Origin: Nonomuraea roseoviolacea subsp. carminata
GTDB lineage: Bacteria; Actinomycetota; Actinomycetes; Streptosporangiales; Streptosporangiaceae
Assembly: GCF_024172185.1 (NCBI RefSeq)
Contig: NZ_JAMZEC010000001.1
Location: 6,541,001-6,605,000, forward strand
Direction: 5' to 3'
Length of the DNA: 64,000 nucleotides
Part shown: piece after piece, positions 8,501 to 16,530 of the stretch
Numbering within the stretch: position 1 is the first letter of the stretch
How the letters are laid out: each line of letters begins with the position of its first letter
Notes under the pieces: model-generated
What the model was told of the DNA's origin: nothing
Seen by the model: only the letters and a program-made list of their open reading frames with translations
Database searches by the model: none
Made by a program: the position numbers and the translations under genes

Positions 8501-9691
8501 GAAATTTCCCGAACGAGCACCCTTCGCCGAGGCCAGGCCTGTTGGCCGGGGAAGGACCTCGTCCAGCCAGCCGCAGATCTCCTGGGCCAGCCGGGTCGGG
8601 TTGTTGATCTGGCAGTGCGCGTCGGCGCCGCTGGCCGCGTCCAGTTCGACCAACGCCTTGGTGGCGACCGGCAGGCCGTCGTGCCAGCGGCGGGCCTGCT
8701 CCAGGAACGTGGGTGACTCGCCGGTGCCCGCGATGGACAGATAGGCGCAGCGCACCTGAGCCGGGTCGGCGCGGAAGGTCGTCAGCAGCTCGGCGAACTC
8801 CTCCGGTGTGGCGCAGCCCGAGCGCCACAGGTACATCTGGAAGCTGTCGCGCATCGCCCCCTCGGTGGCCATCGCCCGTACGACGCCGACCGGCAGGATC
8901 TGCCCCATGTCCGAGACCGGGGTGCTGGCCACGCAGGCGGCGAGGCGTCGTTCGGTCATCACCGCCCGGCTGACCATGTAGCCGCCGCCGCTCATGCCGA
9001 CGATGGCCAGTCGGGCCGGGTCCTGGCGGTACGTGCCGACGAGGTGGTCGACGACGGCTCCGATCGGACGTTCGGTCTCGGCCATGAAGTGCAGCCCGCG
9101 CAGCGGCGTGCTGCCCTGCCCGGGCATGTCCACGATCACGGTCGTGTAGCCGCGCTGCCAGGCGTTGTAGCCGATCAGGTGGTACATGTCCTCGCGGCCG
9201 GTGTCGCCGCCGCCGATGACGATCAGGGTGGGAGCGTCCGGTCCGGCGTCCAGCCGCAGCCCCGGCAGCGAGTTGCCCTCGAACGGCACCTCGAGGTACT
9301 CCAGCGGCAGCCCGAGAAGGTCCACGGCCTCCGCGAACGCCGTCTCGTACTTGCGGATCAGCGGCTCGAACAACTCGCCGCGACCCGCGAACTGCCAGGC
9401 CTGCCGATAGCAGTAGTACGCCTTCATCAGCGTCTCTCCGGCGCTGCGCCGCCACCCGCGCCGCCGCCAGGTCTCCGCCAGCTCACGCCGGCCGTCGCCG
9501 TACGTTTCGAACTCGCGTACCCAGCCGGCGGTGTCGCCGTCCTTGATCCGCGCGGCGACGTGGAACAGCTCCCCGGCGTCCAGGCCACCGGTCTTGGCGG
9601 CGCCGGCCGACCACTGGAAGATGAAGTCCATGTCCGGGTCGTCCAAGTAGTACCGCGTGGAGTCGCTGCGCTGCAGCTTCTTGTCGTTCAT
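8489..9691 (-). CDS. Alpha/beta hydrolase (FrsA/2,6-dihydropseudooxynicotine hydrolase-like)
   Basis: 400 residues. An N-terminal helical cap region (about 1-150) precedes an alpha/beta-hydrolase core that opens with APTLIVIGGGDTGREDM. It includes VIVDMPGQGSTPL near 195 and the nucleophile elbow GMSGGGYM near 236 (GxSxGG). A late His (SGADAHCQINN) and the acidic ELDA near 365 could complete the triad. This layout resembles the DUF1100/esterase group that includes 2,6-dihydropseudooxynicotine hydrolase, acting on C-C or ester bonds of small aromatic compounds. The ATG overlaps by four bases the end of the open frame of the upstream regulator. Confidence 0.83.
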   Translation of the reverse strand: MNDKKLQRSDSTRYYLDDPDMDFIFQWSAGAAKTGGLDAGELFHVAARIKDGDTAGWVREFETYGDGRRELAETWRRRGWRRSAGETLMKAYYCYRQAWQFAGRGELFEPLIRKYETAFAEAVDLLGLPLEYLEVPFEGNSLPGLRLDAGPDAPTLIVIGGGDTGREDMYHLIGYNAWQRGYTTVIVDMPGQGSTPLRGLHFMAETERPIGAVVDHLVGTYRQDPARLAIVGMSGGGYMVSRAVMTERRLAACVASTPVSDMGQILPVGVVRAMATEGAMRDSFQMYLWRSGCATPEEFAELLTTFRADPAQVRCAYLSIAGTGESPTFLEQARRWHDGLPVATKALVELDAASGADAHCQINNPTRLAQEICGWLDEVLPRPTGLASAKGARSGNFHRE

Positions 9692-10755
9692 GCGGCGAAA
9701 CTACGGGGGCCGCGGCGCGGCGGGGAGGACAGAAGACGATCAAAAGGGGACAGAACCCGACGCCTCGCGGAACTCGTGCGGGCCGATGCCGTGCCGGCGC
9801 ACGAACGCCGGCGGAACGCCCTGGCGTCGGAGTACCCCAGGCGTGCGGCGATCGCGCCGACCGGAAGCCTGCGCTCGGCCAGCAGACTCGTCGCCACCTC
9901 GTCGCGGACCCGCTCCAGCTCCGCCCGCCAGCTCGTGTCCGCCTCGCGCAGCCGCTGCTGCAGCCGGCGCGGGCTCAGCCCCACGTGCCGGGCCGCCGTC
10001 TCCAGCGTCACCGTGCGACCGACGAACCCGTCGGCGAGGAACGCGCGCAGCCGGCCCAGCAGGTCCAGGGCCTGCCGTTCGGACTCCGACAGGTACGCCT
10101 CGGCGGGTTCGAGGTCGGTCGAGGCGGCCCAGGTGTACTCGAACAGGTTGACCAGCGTGGCCACGATGCCGGGCTGCCTGATCACGAGCGCGCCCGCGGC
10201 GGGGGTGTTCGGGACGAGCGGCACGAAGGCGGTGGCGCGGTCCACGAGGACCATCGTCTGGATCTGTTGAGCGGTGACCCGGTGGTGGTCTCCCGCCCGG
10301 TGGAGCTCGGTGAAGTAGGCCAGTTCGCCGGGCATCGCGAGGATGGCGCGGTGGAGGATGGTCCGGTAGCGGATGCCCTTACCGAGGTTGTCCAGCATGC
10401 GACGGCGGGCGGCGGGCTCGCCGCCTGCCGGGCGTCGTACGGCGTGCGTGGACAGCACCTCTCCCGCGTGCTCGACCGTGCTCTCGATGCGCGCGTTGAC
10501 GGCCTCGACGCCCGTCAGCCGTTCGACCCGCTTGGGGTCGAACGCGGCGGCCCACTCCAGGTTGAACCCGGGGGACTGGCCCGGGTCCGCGTCCGGGCCC
10601 GCGGAGGACGCCCCGGTGCGGGGCGGAGATTCCGAGCTCGGCATCATGGGACCATCACATCCAGCTCCCTCACCCGCGTCCAACGTGCTCTCCATGGTGG
10701 CCCCGATGTGACGATCGCGCTGCCGACGGCGAACCGTGGGCATGCGGCCCGTCAT
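9688..10755 (-). CDS. Regulator with TrmB/LuxR-like sensor region and AraC-type DNA-binding domain, apparently frameshifted
   Basis: The frame opens with a low-complexity N-terminus. Next comes a region (about 70-215) resembling the effector domain found in TrmB-like/LuxR-type actinobacterial regulators (LGKGIRYRTILHRA..., ATAFVPLVPN..GALVIRQPGI). It ends with an AraC-type double HTH (VTLETAARHVGLSPRRLQQRL ... LPVGAIAARLGYSDARAFRR). Directly after AFRR the frame loses homology. Adding one C near 9806-9809 restores a normal AraC ending (FVRRHGIGPHEFREAS) that stops at 9740. The uncorrected frame runs on to 9688 and overlaps the hydrolase ATG. The start is uncertain: ATGs at 10755, 10743, 10695 and 10647. 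Confidence 0.65.
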   Translation of the reverse strand: MTGRMPTVRRRQRDRHIGATMESTLDAGEGAGCDGPMMPSSESPPRTGASSAGPDADPGQSPGFNLEWAAAFDPKRVERLTGVEAVNARIESTVEHAGEVLSTHAVRRPAGGEPAARRRMLDNLGKGIRYRTILHRAILAMPGELAYFTELHRAGDHHRVTAQQIQTMVLVDRATAFVPLVPNTPAAGALVIRQPGIVATLVNLFEYTWAASTDLEPAEAYLSESERQALDLLGRLRAFLADGFVGRTVTLETAARHVGLSPRRLQQRLREADTSWRAELERVRDEVATSLLAERRLPVGAIAARLGYSDARAFRRRSCAGTASARTSSARRRVLSPFDRLLSSPPRRGPRSFAA

Positions 10756-10783
10756 GGTGATCCGAACCGGCCGGCAGGTCCGC

Positions 10784-11848
10784 TCAGGTGAGGAGTTTCG
10801 CGAGCTGGGCCATCTCGGCGGGTGGGTCGATCACCGGCTGGACGAGTAGTTCGTCGATGCCGGCCTGTTCCAGGGTGGTGATGCGGGCGCGGAGGTCGTC
10901 GCGGGTGCCGACCAAGGCCAGGGTGTTCATCAGTGAGGGCAGGACCAGGTCCCGGTCCTCCGGTGCGATGCGTCCGAGATAGTTGGGATAGAGCTTGGTG
11001 TGCCGGTCGGGTGCGGTGGCGGTGGTGCCGCGCCGGTCGAGGAGCCGCCGCACCGCCTCGCGCTCCTCGGGGCCGAGTCGCTCGGCGAAAGCGCGTGCGT
11101 CGGCGGCGGTGTCGGCGGCGAAGACCAGCAGCGACAGGACGATGTGGCCGGTCGCGTCCCTGGCCGCGGCGCCGTGGGGGTCCTCGTCCTCGCCGAGTAC
11201 ATGCAGCGCGGTGACCACGTAGGAGTCCATGCGGGAGCCGGGGTCGCGTGGTGTGTCGTGAGCGGCGCGTCGGCGGGCGTCGTGCAGTGCTCGCCAGGCG
11301 GTGGGGTCGAGCAGGCCGAAGGAGATCAGGCCGGTGCCACGGCGGCCGGCGACGGCGGCGGCGTCGGGTCCCAGGGCGGCCACGACGAACTCGATCGGGT
11401 CGGCCGTGTTCTCGTGCGCCCCGGTGTGCAGGAATCGGATGGTGCGGAGCCGGTCGCCTTCGCGGTACTCGATCGTGCGCCCGGCGCACAGGTCCTGCAG
11501 CGCGGCGGTGAAGTCCTCCATCGTGGCTGCCGTGGTCGGCCGCAGGCCCAGCGTGCGCCGGGCGGTGTTCCCGGTGCCGACCCCGCAGATGATCCGGCCC
11601 GGCGCCAGGGCGTTGAGGCTGGCGAACGCGCTCGCGGCGGCCGGGGCCGAGCGCAGCGCCGGTGAGGTCACGCCGATGCCGAGCCTGATGCGGCTGGTGG
11701 CCTTCGCACACAGTCCGAGGGCGACGAAGGGGTCGCCGTGAACCATCGGGGTGTCGTTGAGCCAGAAACTGTGCAGGCCCAACTCCTCGGCCTGTACGGC
11801 GAGGTCCTCCACACCGGGGTGTGCTGTGGCCACGACGCCTGCACGCAT
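10784..11848 (-). CDS. LLM-class flavin-dependent (F420-type) oxidoreductase
   Basis: 354 residues, a bacterial-luciferase-like TIM barrel of the 5,10-methylene-tetrahydromethanopterin reductase type. Family signs are the N-terminal AGVVATAHPGVEDLAVQAEELGLHSFWLND, IRLGIGVTSPALRSAPAAASAFASLNALAPGRIICGVGTGN near 57-95 and GPDAAAVAGRRGTGLISF near 170. It probably reduces or oxidises a substrate with F420 or FMN; the substrate is not deducible. The start is ATG 11848, with GGAGG five bases upstream. No partner gene is adjacent. Confidence 0.86.
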   Translation of the reverse strand: MRAGVVATAHPGVEDLAVQAEELGLHSFWLNDTPMVHGDPFVALGLCAKATSRIRLGIGVTSPALRSAPAAASAFASLNALAPGRIICGVGTGNTARRTLGLRPTTAATMEDFTAALQDLCAGRTIEYREGDRLRTIRFLHTGAHENTADPIEFVVAALGPDAAAVAGRRGTGLISFGLLDPTAWRALHDARRRAAHDTPRDPGSRMDSYVVTALHVLGEDEDPHGAAARDATGHIVLSLLVFAADTAADARAFAERLGPEEREAVRRLLDRRGTTATAPDRHTKLYPNYLGRIAPEDRDLVLPSLMNTLALVGTRDDLRARITTLEQAGIDELLVQPVIDPPAEMAQLAKLLT

Positions 11849-12020
11849 CAGAACCTCCAAGGTGCGGAGAACCGAACGTACCCGAAGGTGCTCTCGAACG
11901 CACCGCCCCGCAGGACCCCGGGTGGCGTTGGACTGCGGCCACGCGCGTGCTCTGGTCGGTCATGACGCTCCTCAGCATGGACGTCGCAACCCCAGCGCGG
12001 GGGGCGCAAAGACGCGCGAC

Positions 12021-12407
12021 GCAACCTTGCTGGGCGACAGCCTGCGCGGCCTGCTCACCCGCTCCGACGAACTGCTCGCCGCCGCGGCCCCCCACGAAGC
12101 CCTGGCCGGTTGGCTCGCCGCCGCGGTCGAGCACGCGATGAGCTACCGAGGCCTGGTCGACGCGCTGGTCGACAGCCTCGCCGACCCCGCCTCCGACCTC
12201 CACGCCACCTGCCAGGCCGTCAAGACCGCCGGCGCGCAACTGCTGGACCGGGCGCAGCAGGCGGGGACGATCAGGCGCGACGTGGACGCTTCAGCCCTGT
12301 TCTCCCTGATCGCGGCGGTCGCCTGGGCGGCGGAGCGCACCCCTGAGCACCGCGACCCGCTCCTGGCCGTCATGCTCGACGGGCTCGGATCGGGGGCCGG
12401 GAGCTGA
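12021..12407 (+). pseudogene. C-terminal remnant of a TetR-family regulator
   Basis: From about base 12024 the plus strand encodes ATLLGDSLRGLLTRSDELL ... GLVDALVDSLADP ... AGAQLLDRAQQAGTIRRDVDASALFSLIAAVAWAAE, the C-terminal ligand/dimer domain of SbtR-like TetR regulators. The N-terminal helix-turn-helix that should precede it is missing: upstream codons in this frame are not TetR-like and no start or RBS is evident. I take this as a gene beheaded by a deletion. A short minus-strand open segment with RBS GAGGAG and ATG 11963 faces it and may be the stub of its former divergent target. Confidence 0.7.
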
Positions 12408-12432
12408 CCGCGCCTCGAAGCCGCGCGGCCGC

Positions 12433-13110
12433 TCAGCGTGCCAGGAGGTCGTCCAGTTCGGCGGCGAAGAGCTGGGCGGGGTCGATGCCCATCCCGGTGA
12501 AGTGGCCGGCCAGCTCCAGGGACAGGACGCCGTGGACCCGGGTCCAGAAGCTCAGGGCCCGGTGCAGGGCGGCGGGCGAGGCGGGGTGGTCGCCGGCCCA
12601 CTCCCGATGCTCTTCGAGATGCCTGTCGAACGGCGTGGCCGGGCCGTCCGACGGCAGCGCCGCGCAGGCGTCGAGCAGGATCGCCATGATCTCCGAGGAG
12701 ATGGCCGTGGTGTCGTCGGGCGCGTGGTACCCGGGGACGGGGGTGCCGTAGATGAGGAAGTACCGCTGGGGGTCTGCCAGGGCCCAGGCGCGTATGGCGT
12801 GCGCCAGCGCGGCCAGACCGGCGCCCGCGCCCGCGTCCGCGTCCGAGGTGGCGGTGGCGGTGGCGGTCGAGTGCAGGGTGTCGGCAAGGCTGCGGTAGGC
12901 GTCGGTGATGAGCTCGGTGATCAGCTCGTCGCGGCCCGCGTAGTAGCGGTAGAGCGCGGGGCCGCTCATCCCCATCTGCTTGGCGATCGCGTTGAGCGAC
13001 AGCGCGGACGCCCCCGCCGTGGCGATCTGCTCCCACGCGCGTTCCTTGATCTCCGTGCGCACCTGGGCGCGGTAGCGCTCGCGGGGGTTCTTCGTGCCTG
13101 TGCTGGTCAC
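12433..13110 (-). CDS. TetR/AcrR-family regulator (WHG-domain type)
   Basis: 225 residues. The HTH spans about 16-62 (EIKERAWEQIATAGASALSLNAIAKQMGMSGPALYRYYAGRDELI). The C-terminal domain carries the WHG-type signature around AWALADPQRYFLIYGTPVPGYHAP (residues 120-145). A Thr/Ala/Asp/Gly-rich linker (about 82-98) separates the two. It is divergent from a secreted SRPBCC gene, and a near-perfect 12-base inverted repeat lies between the two starts, so it most likely represses that gene and itself. Confidence 0.92.
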   Translation of the reverse strand: MTSTGTKNPRERYRAQVRTEIKERAWEQIATAGASALSLNAIAKQMGMSGPALYRYYAGRDELITELITDAYRSLADTLHSTATATATSDADAGAGAGLAALAHAIRAWALADPQRYFLIYGTPVPGYHAPDDTTAISSEIMAILLDACAALPSDGPATPFDRHLEEHREWAGDHPASPAALHRALSFWTRVHGVLSLELAGHFTGMGIDPAQLFAAELDDLLAR

Positions 13111-13153
13111 CGGCCTGCCGCCTTCCTGGCCAGAGCTACACCGTGGAGATTTA

Positions 13154-13213
13154 GTTAGAAGCTATCACGAAGCTCGTTGACAGCGATCCTCTCGTCTAGT
13201 TATAACTTCTAAC
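13154..13213. promoter_or_regulatory. Operator candidates between TetR and SRPBCC genes
   Basis: GTTAGAAGCTAT (13154-13165) and ATAACTTCTAAC (13202-13213) are inverted copies with one mismatch, 36 bases apart. The right copy also overlaps a perfect palindrome, AGTTATAACT (13198-13207). AT-rich symmetric sites between divergent TetR and target genes are the usual TetR operator arrangement. Confidence 0.6.
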
Positions 13214-13256
13214 GAACGCGTGACTATGTAGCGCAAGCAATGACAAGGGGAACGCC

Positions 13257-13898
13257 ATGTCCAGCATCCGCAGCACCGGTATCCGCGCCGCCCTGCTCAC
13301 CGCCCCGCTCGTCATCGGCGTCCTCGGTGCCGTCGCCGCGCCCGCCGGGGCCGTCGCGGACCCCGGCACGTCCCTCACCTGCCGCGGTGCCGGGGTCGAT
13401 CCCGGCGCCCGCGTCCGCCACCGGACCGAGACCCTGATCCACGCGCCGCTGCGCACCGTCTGGAAGCTGCAGACCGACGTGGAGCGCTGGCCGTCCTGGC
13501 AGGTCCCCGTCAAGACCGCGGAACGCCTCGACCGCGGCCCCTTCCGGAAGGGTTCGGTGTTCCGGTGGACGACCCCGGTGCCCGCCACTCCCGTCACGCC
13601 GGCCACCACCCTGCGGATCACCTCGACGGTCGAGCAGCTCAAGCGCGACTCCTGCATCCGCTGGACGGGTCCCGCGATCGGTGACGGGCTGCGCGTCGAC
13701 GGCGTGCACGTGTGGACGTTCACCGAGGTGAAGGGCGGCGTCCGGGTGCGCACGGAGGAGACCCACACCGGCGAGCAGGTCGACGCGAACGTCCCCCTCG
13801 CGACCCGGCTCCTCGCCCAGGGGCTCGACGCGTGGCTGCGCGACCTGAAGACCACCGCCGAAGCCCGCGCCCGCGCCGAGCGGCGCGGCCACCGCTGA
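13257..13898 (+). CDS. Secreted SRPBCC-fold (polyketide cyclase/START-like) protein
   Basis: 213 residues. A Sec signal peptide is evident (MSSIRSTGIRAALLTAPLVIGVL.. ending near AGAVA, residue 33). The mature part is an SRPBCC ligand-binding fold: HRTETLIHAPLRTVWKLQTDVERWPSWQVPVKTAERLD is the characteristic first strand plus helix with the D..RWP..W motif, and TFTEVKGGVRVRTEETHTG is a central strand pair. AAGGGG precedes the start by 8 bases. The likely role is binding or sequestering a hydrophobic ligand outside the cell; an enzymatic role cannot be excluded. Probably controlled by the divergent TetR. Confidence 0.78.
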   Translation: MSSIRSTGIRAALLTAPLVIGVLGAVAAPAGAVADPGTSLTCRGAGVDPGARVRHRTETLIHAPLRTVWKLQTDVERWPSWQVPVKTAERLDRGPFRKGSVFRWTTPVPATPVTPATTLRITSTVEQLKRDSCIRWTGPAIGDGLRVDGVHVWTFTEVKGGVRVRTEETHTGEQVDANVPLATRLLAQGLDAWLRDLKTTAEARARAERRGHR

Positions 13899-13904
13899 CC
13901 AGGC

Positions 13905-14105
13905 GGGCGGGGCCGCACCGTCAGGTGGTGGTCCTGAAGGATCCGGCCGCCGTCGTCCAGGACTCGGAAGACCCGCGCCGCCCATGCCACGTCCCCTGCG
14001 TGCTCGCCACGGGCGTACCTCCGTGACCCGGTCCACGAGCGCGTCGCGGCCCGCGAAGCGCGTGCCCTCGATGTCACCGGTGGTCGCGCCCCCCGCATGG
14101 CGGGC
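13905..14105 (-). pseudogene. Possible remnant of a SnoaL/NTF2-like gene
   Basis: On the minus strand, GDIEGTRFAGRDALVDRVTE in one frame and GTWAWAARVFRVLDDGGRI followed by LQDHHLTVRP in another, about 40 bases on, together read like the middle and end of a SnoaL/NTF2-like protein interrupted by a frameshift. No start, RBS or complete frame is present. The assignment rests on motif resemblance only. Confidence 0.35.
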
Positions 14106-14132
14106 TCGAACAGCGAGCCGAACAGTGACGCG

Positions 14133-14792
14133 TCAGGCGGTGTCCGTCCGGTCCAGCCGGATGTTCAGGACCGAGCGGATGTAGACCTCGATGAAGCCCG
14201 GCAGCCCTCCCTGGTAGGTGCGTCCGCCGAGCGCTTCGGCGAGGCGTTCGTCCGGCTCCTCGGTCAGGTGGACGATCCGCCACTGGTTCAGCGGCTCCCG
14301 CTCCTCGCCGCCGACCGCGTGCTCGATGTGGAACAGCGGCTGCTTCGTCCCCGCCCGCAGTGTGGTCCCGTCCGGCCCGGGCAGCCGGGCCGCGCCGACG
14401 AAGGTGACGCGTTGCTCCGCCGGGTTCAGACGGACCCTCTCCAGCACCAGTCCGAAGTCGTCCTGCTCCAGCCAGCGGCGTTGCCGTGAGGCGCGGTCGA
14501 ACGTCGTGAGGTCGTCCGCGGCGTTCCAGGAGAGGGCGCTGCCCTCCCGTACGACGTGGGGAAGGTAGATGTCGGGATGCCACGCCTTGCGCACCTCGGC
14601 GTCCCACAGCATGGTGCGGGTGAAGGTGAGCGGCTCACTCATCCGGTACCGCTCGGCGAGCACGCGGTTGACGTCCACGGGCGGGGGCTCGAAGCGGGTG
14701 TGGCGCGGATCGGCCCAGGCCCGGGCGAACTCGTCCTCGACCCCGGCCGGCCCGCCGGGGTCGTCAGAAGAGGTGAAGCCCACCGAACGCAT
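14133..14792 (-). CDS. Conserved-looking hypothetical protein
   Basis: 219 residues, no family recognised. ATG 14792 is chosen because AAGGGAG stands 7 bases upstream; longer readings would pass through the AT-rich intergenic region. The protein is soluble-looking, with no signal peptide or membrane segment. It is rich in Trp and charged residues, with an N-terminal half around MLWDAEVRKAWHPDIYLPHVV and a C-terminal half ending GFIEVYIRSVLNIRLDR. It is divergent from an aminotransferase-V gene with a strong palindrome between them, so the two may be co-regulated. Confidence 0.6.
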   Translation of the reverse strand: MRSVGFTSSDDPGGPAGVEDEFARAWADPRHTRFEPPPVDVNRVLAERYRMSEPLTFTRTMLWDAEVRKAWHPDIYLPHVVREGSALSWNAADDLTTFDRASRQRRWLEQDDFGLVLERVRLNPAEQRVTFVGAARLPGPDGTTLRAGTKQPLFHIEHAVGGEEREPLNQWRIVHLTEEPDERLAEALGGRTYQGGLPGFIEVYIRSVLNIRLDRTDTA

Positions 14793-14834
14793 GGTGATCT
14801 CCCTTGCGGTCTCGCCAATAATGTTATTCGCATA

Positions 14835-14854
14835 ATCATTATGCCCATAATGAT
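14835..14854. promoter_or_regulatory. 20-base palindromic operator candidate
   Basis: Perfect 9-base arms (ATCATTATG at 14835-14843, complement at 14846-14854) flank a CC centre. A second, imperfect pair of ATAATG/CATTAT half-sites lies next to it (14815-14834). The DNA is strikingly AT-rich for this genome and sits between two divergent genes. The size and symmetry suit a MarR, TetR or GntR dimer; no regulator gene is adjacent. Confidence 0.55.
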
Positions 14855-14919
14855 GTCTGGCGGAAGGATTTCGACGACACAGGCTTGCATTCAATTCCGG
14901 GATTCTGTATTCAGTTTGT

Positions 14920-16110
14920 ATGAACTGTGCGCAAGAGGTCGACGTCGAGCGGGCGCGGGCGGAGACGCCGGGATGCGAACGCGTGACCCACCTGGACAAC
15001 GCCGGAGCCTCGCTGCCGCCCGCCGTCGTGACCGACACGGTGGTCGCCCACCTGCGCGCGGAGGCCATGCGCGGCGGCTACCGGGCCGCGGCCGAGGCCG
15101 CGCCGCGCCTGGACGCGGTCCGCGCGTCGATCGCCACCCTGCTCAACGCGGACGCCGCCGACATCGCGCTGACCGACAACGCCACCCGCGGCTGGCAGGC
15201 GGTCTTCTACGCGCTCCCGTTCGGCCCCGGCGACCGCATCCTGACCAGCCGCGCCGAGTACGCCAGCAACGCCATCGCGTTCCTCCAGGTCGCCGAGCGG
15301 ACCGGGGCGCGGGTGGAGGTCGTGGAGGACGACCCGAGCGGGCAGCTCGACGTCGAGGACCTGCGGCGCCGCATGGACGAGCGGGTGCGGCTGATCGCCC
15401 TGACCCACGTCCCCACTCAGGGCGGGCTGGTCAACCCGGCCGAGGAGGTGGGCCGGATCGCCGAGAGCGCCGGCGTCACGTACCTGCTGGACGCCTGCCA
15501 GTCGGCCGGGCAGCTCGACCTCGACGTCGAACGGCTGCGCTGCGACGCCCTCAGTGCCCCCGGCCGCAAGTACCTGCGCGGCCCCCGCGGCACCGGCCTG
15601 CTCTACGTCCGGCCCCGGCTGCGCGAGCGGATCACTCCCGCCGTGCTCGACCTGCACGCCGCCACCTGGACCGCCCCGGACCGGTACGAGGTGGAGGGCA
15701 CGGCGCGGATGTTCGAGACGTGGGAGCGCGACGTCGCCGCCGTCCTCGGGCTGGGCGCGGCCGTCGACCACGCGCTGGGGTGGGGGCTGCCCGCCATCGA
15801 GGCGAGGGTGGTCGCGCTGGCGGCCCGCCTGCGCGACGCCCTCCGTGAGGTCCCCGGCGTGAGCGTGCACGACCAGGGGGTACGGCGGTGCGGCATCGTC
15901 ACGTTCACCGTGGCGGGCCGGCCGGCGGCCGAGGTCCACGGCAGGCTGACGGAGATCGGCGTCAACACGTCCGTCTCGCTGTCCCGCTACGCCCAGTACG
16001 ACCTGCCGGCCCGCGGGCTGCCCGACCTGGTGCGGGCGTCCGTCCACTACTACAACACCGACGAGGAACTGCACCGCCTCGTGGAGGCGGTGCGGGAGCA
16101 GGCCCGGTGA
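14920..16110 (+). CDS. Class-V aminotransferase (cysteine desulfurase/selenocysteine lyase-like)
   Basis: 396 residues, PLP-dependent fold type I. Motifs: HLDNAGASLPP near residue 24, TDNATRGWQAVFYAL near 85, LTHVPTQGGLVNP near 160, LLDACQSAGQLDLDV near 188, and the PLP lysine in SAPGRKYLRGPRGTG (about Lys217). This matches the NifS/CsdA-like branch, often annotated as isopenicillin-N epimerase or cysteine desulfurase-like. No catalytic Cys loop typical of a true sulfur donor for Fe-S assembly is obvious, so the substrate is open. A rhodanese lies directly downstream on the opposite strand, hinting at sulfur chemistry. Confidence 0.87.
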   Translation: MNCAQEVDVERARAETPGCERVTHLDNAGASLPPAVVTDTVVAHLRAEAMRGGYRAAAEAAPRLDAVRASIATLLNADAADIALTDNATRGWQAVFYALPFGPGDRILTSRAEYASNAIAFLQVAERTGARVEVVEDDPSGQLDVEDLRRRMDERVRLIALTHVPTQGGLVNPAEEVGRIAESAGVTYLLDACQSAGQLDLDVERLRCDALSAPGRKYLRGPRGTGLLYVRPRLRERITPAVLDLHAATWTAPDRYEVEGTARMFETWERDVAAVLGLGAAVDHALGWGLPAIEARVVALAARLRDALREVPGVSVHDQGVRRCGIVTFTVAGRPAAEVHGRLTEIGVNTSVSLSRYAQYDLPARGLPDLVRASVHYYNTDEELHRLVEAVREQAR

Positions 16111-16134
16111 GAAGCCTCCTCCCGCCGGCGCCGG

Positions 16135-16461
16135 TCAGGCCGGCTCGGTGGGCAGGCCCGCCTCGACCCAGTCCTGGATGCCCTCCTTGTACTTGCGGAC
16201 ATCGGTGTAGCCGAGGGCGGTGAGCCGGTCGGCGACCTGCCCGCTGTTGGGGCACGCCTCGTTGGAGCAGTACGTGACGATCGCCGCGCCGCGGTCGGGG
16301 AGCAGCGCGGACGCCTGCGCGTCCACGTCCGCCGGGGTGAGCGGCACGGCGCCGGGCAGGTGCTGCTTGGCGTGGTACTCGCCGCCGAGCGCGTCGACGA
16401 CCGTCACGGCGCCGGCGTCGAGGGCGGCCTTCAGCTCGTCACGAGTGATGAGCGCGGTCAT
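16135..16461 (-). CDS. Rhodanese-like single-domain sulfurtransferase
   Basis: 108 residues, one complete rhodanese domain: VVDALGGEYHAKQHLPGAVPL near the N-terminus and the active-site loop YCSNEACPNSG (catalytic Cys about residue 70), ending DVRKYKEGIQDWVEAGLP. GGAGG six bases before ATG 16461 fixes the start. It transfers sulfane sulfur to small acceptors or detoxifies cyanide/persulfide. It is divergent from a TetR gene 38 bases away, and the shared region holds a perfect operator palindrome overlapping its promoter, so TetR control is very likely. Confidence 0.9.
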   Translation of the reverse strand: MTALITRDELKAALDAGAVTVVDALGGEYHAKQHLPGAVPLTPADVDAQASALLPDRGAAIVTYCSNEACPNSGQVADRLTALGYTDVRKYKEGIQDWVEAGLPTEPA

Positions 16462-16482
16462 GGTTCCACCTCCGGGAGAAAA

Positions 16483-16530
16483 CGGACTATAGTCCGGGTA
16501 TGGCCAAGGACGATACCGGACCGCAGTCCG
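16483..16530. promoter_or_regulatory. Two CGGAC-N4-GTCCG operators at the rhodanese/TetR promoter
   Basis: CGGACTATAGTCCG (16483-16496) is a perfect 14-base palindrome between the two divergent starts; its centre supplies a TATAGT -10-like hexamer for the rhodanese gene. A second site with the same half-sites, CGGAC-CGCA-GTCCG (16517-16530), lies inside the first codons of the TetR gene. The same motif appears twice at 57512-57561. Confidence 0.75.
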
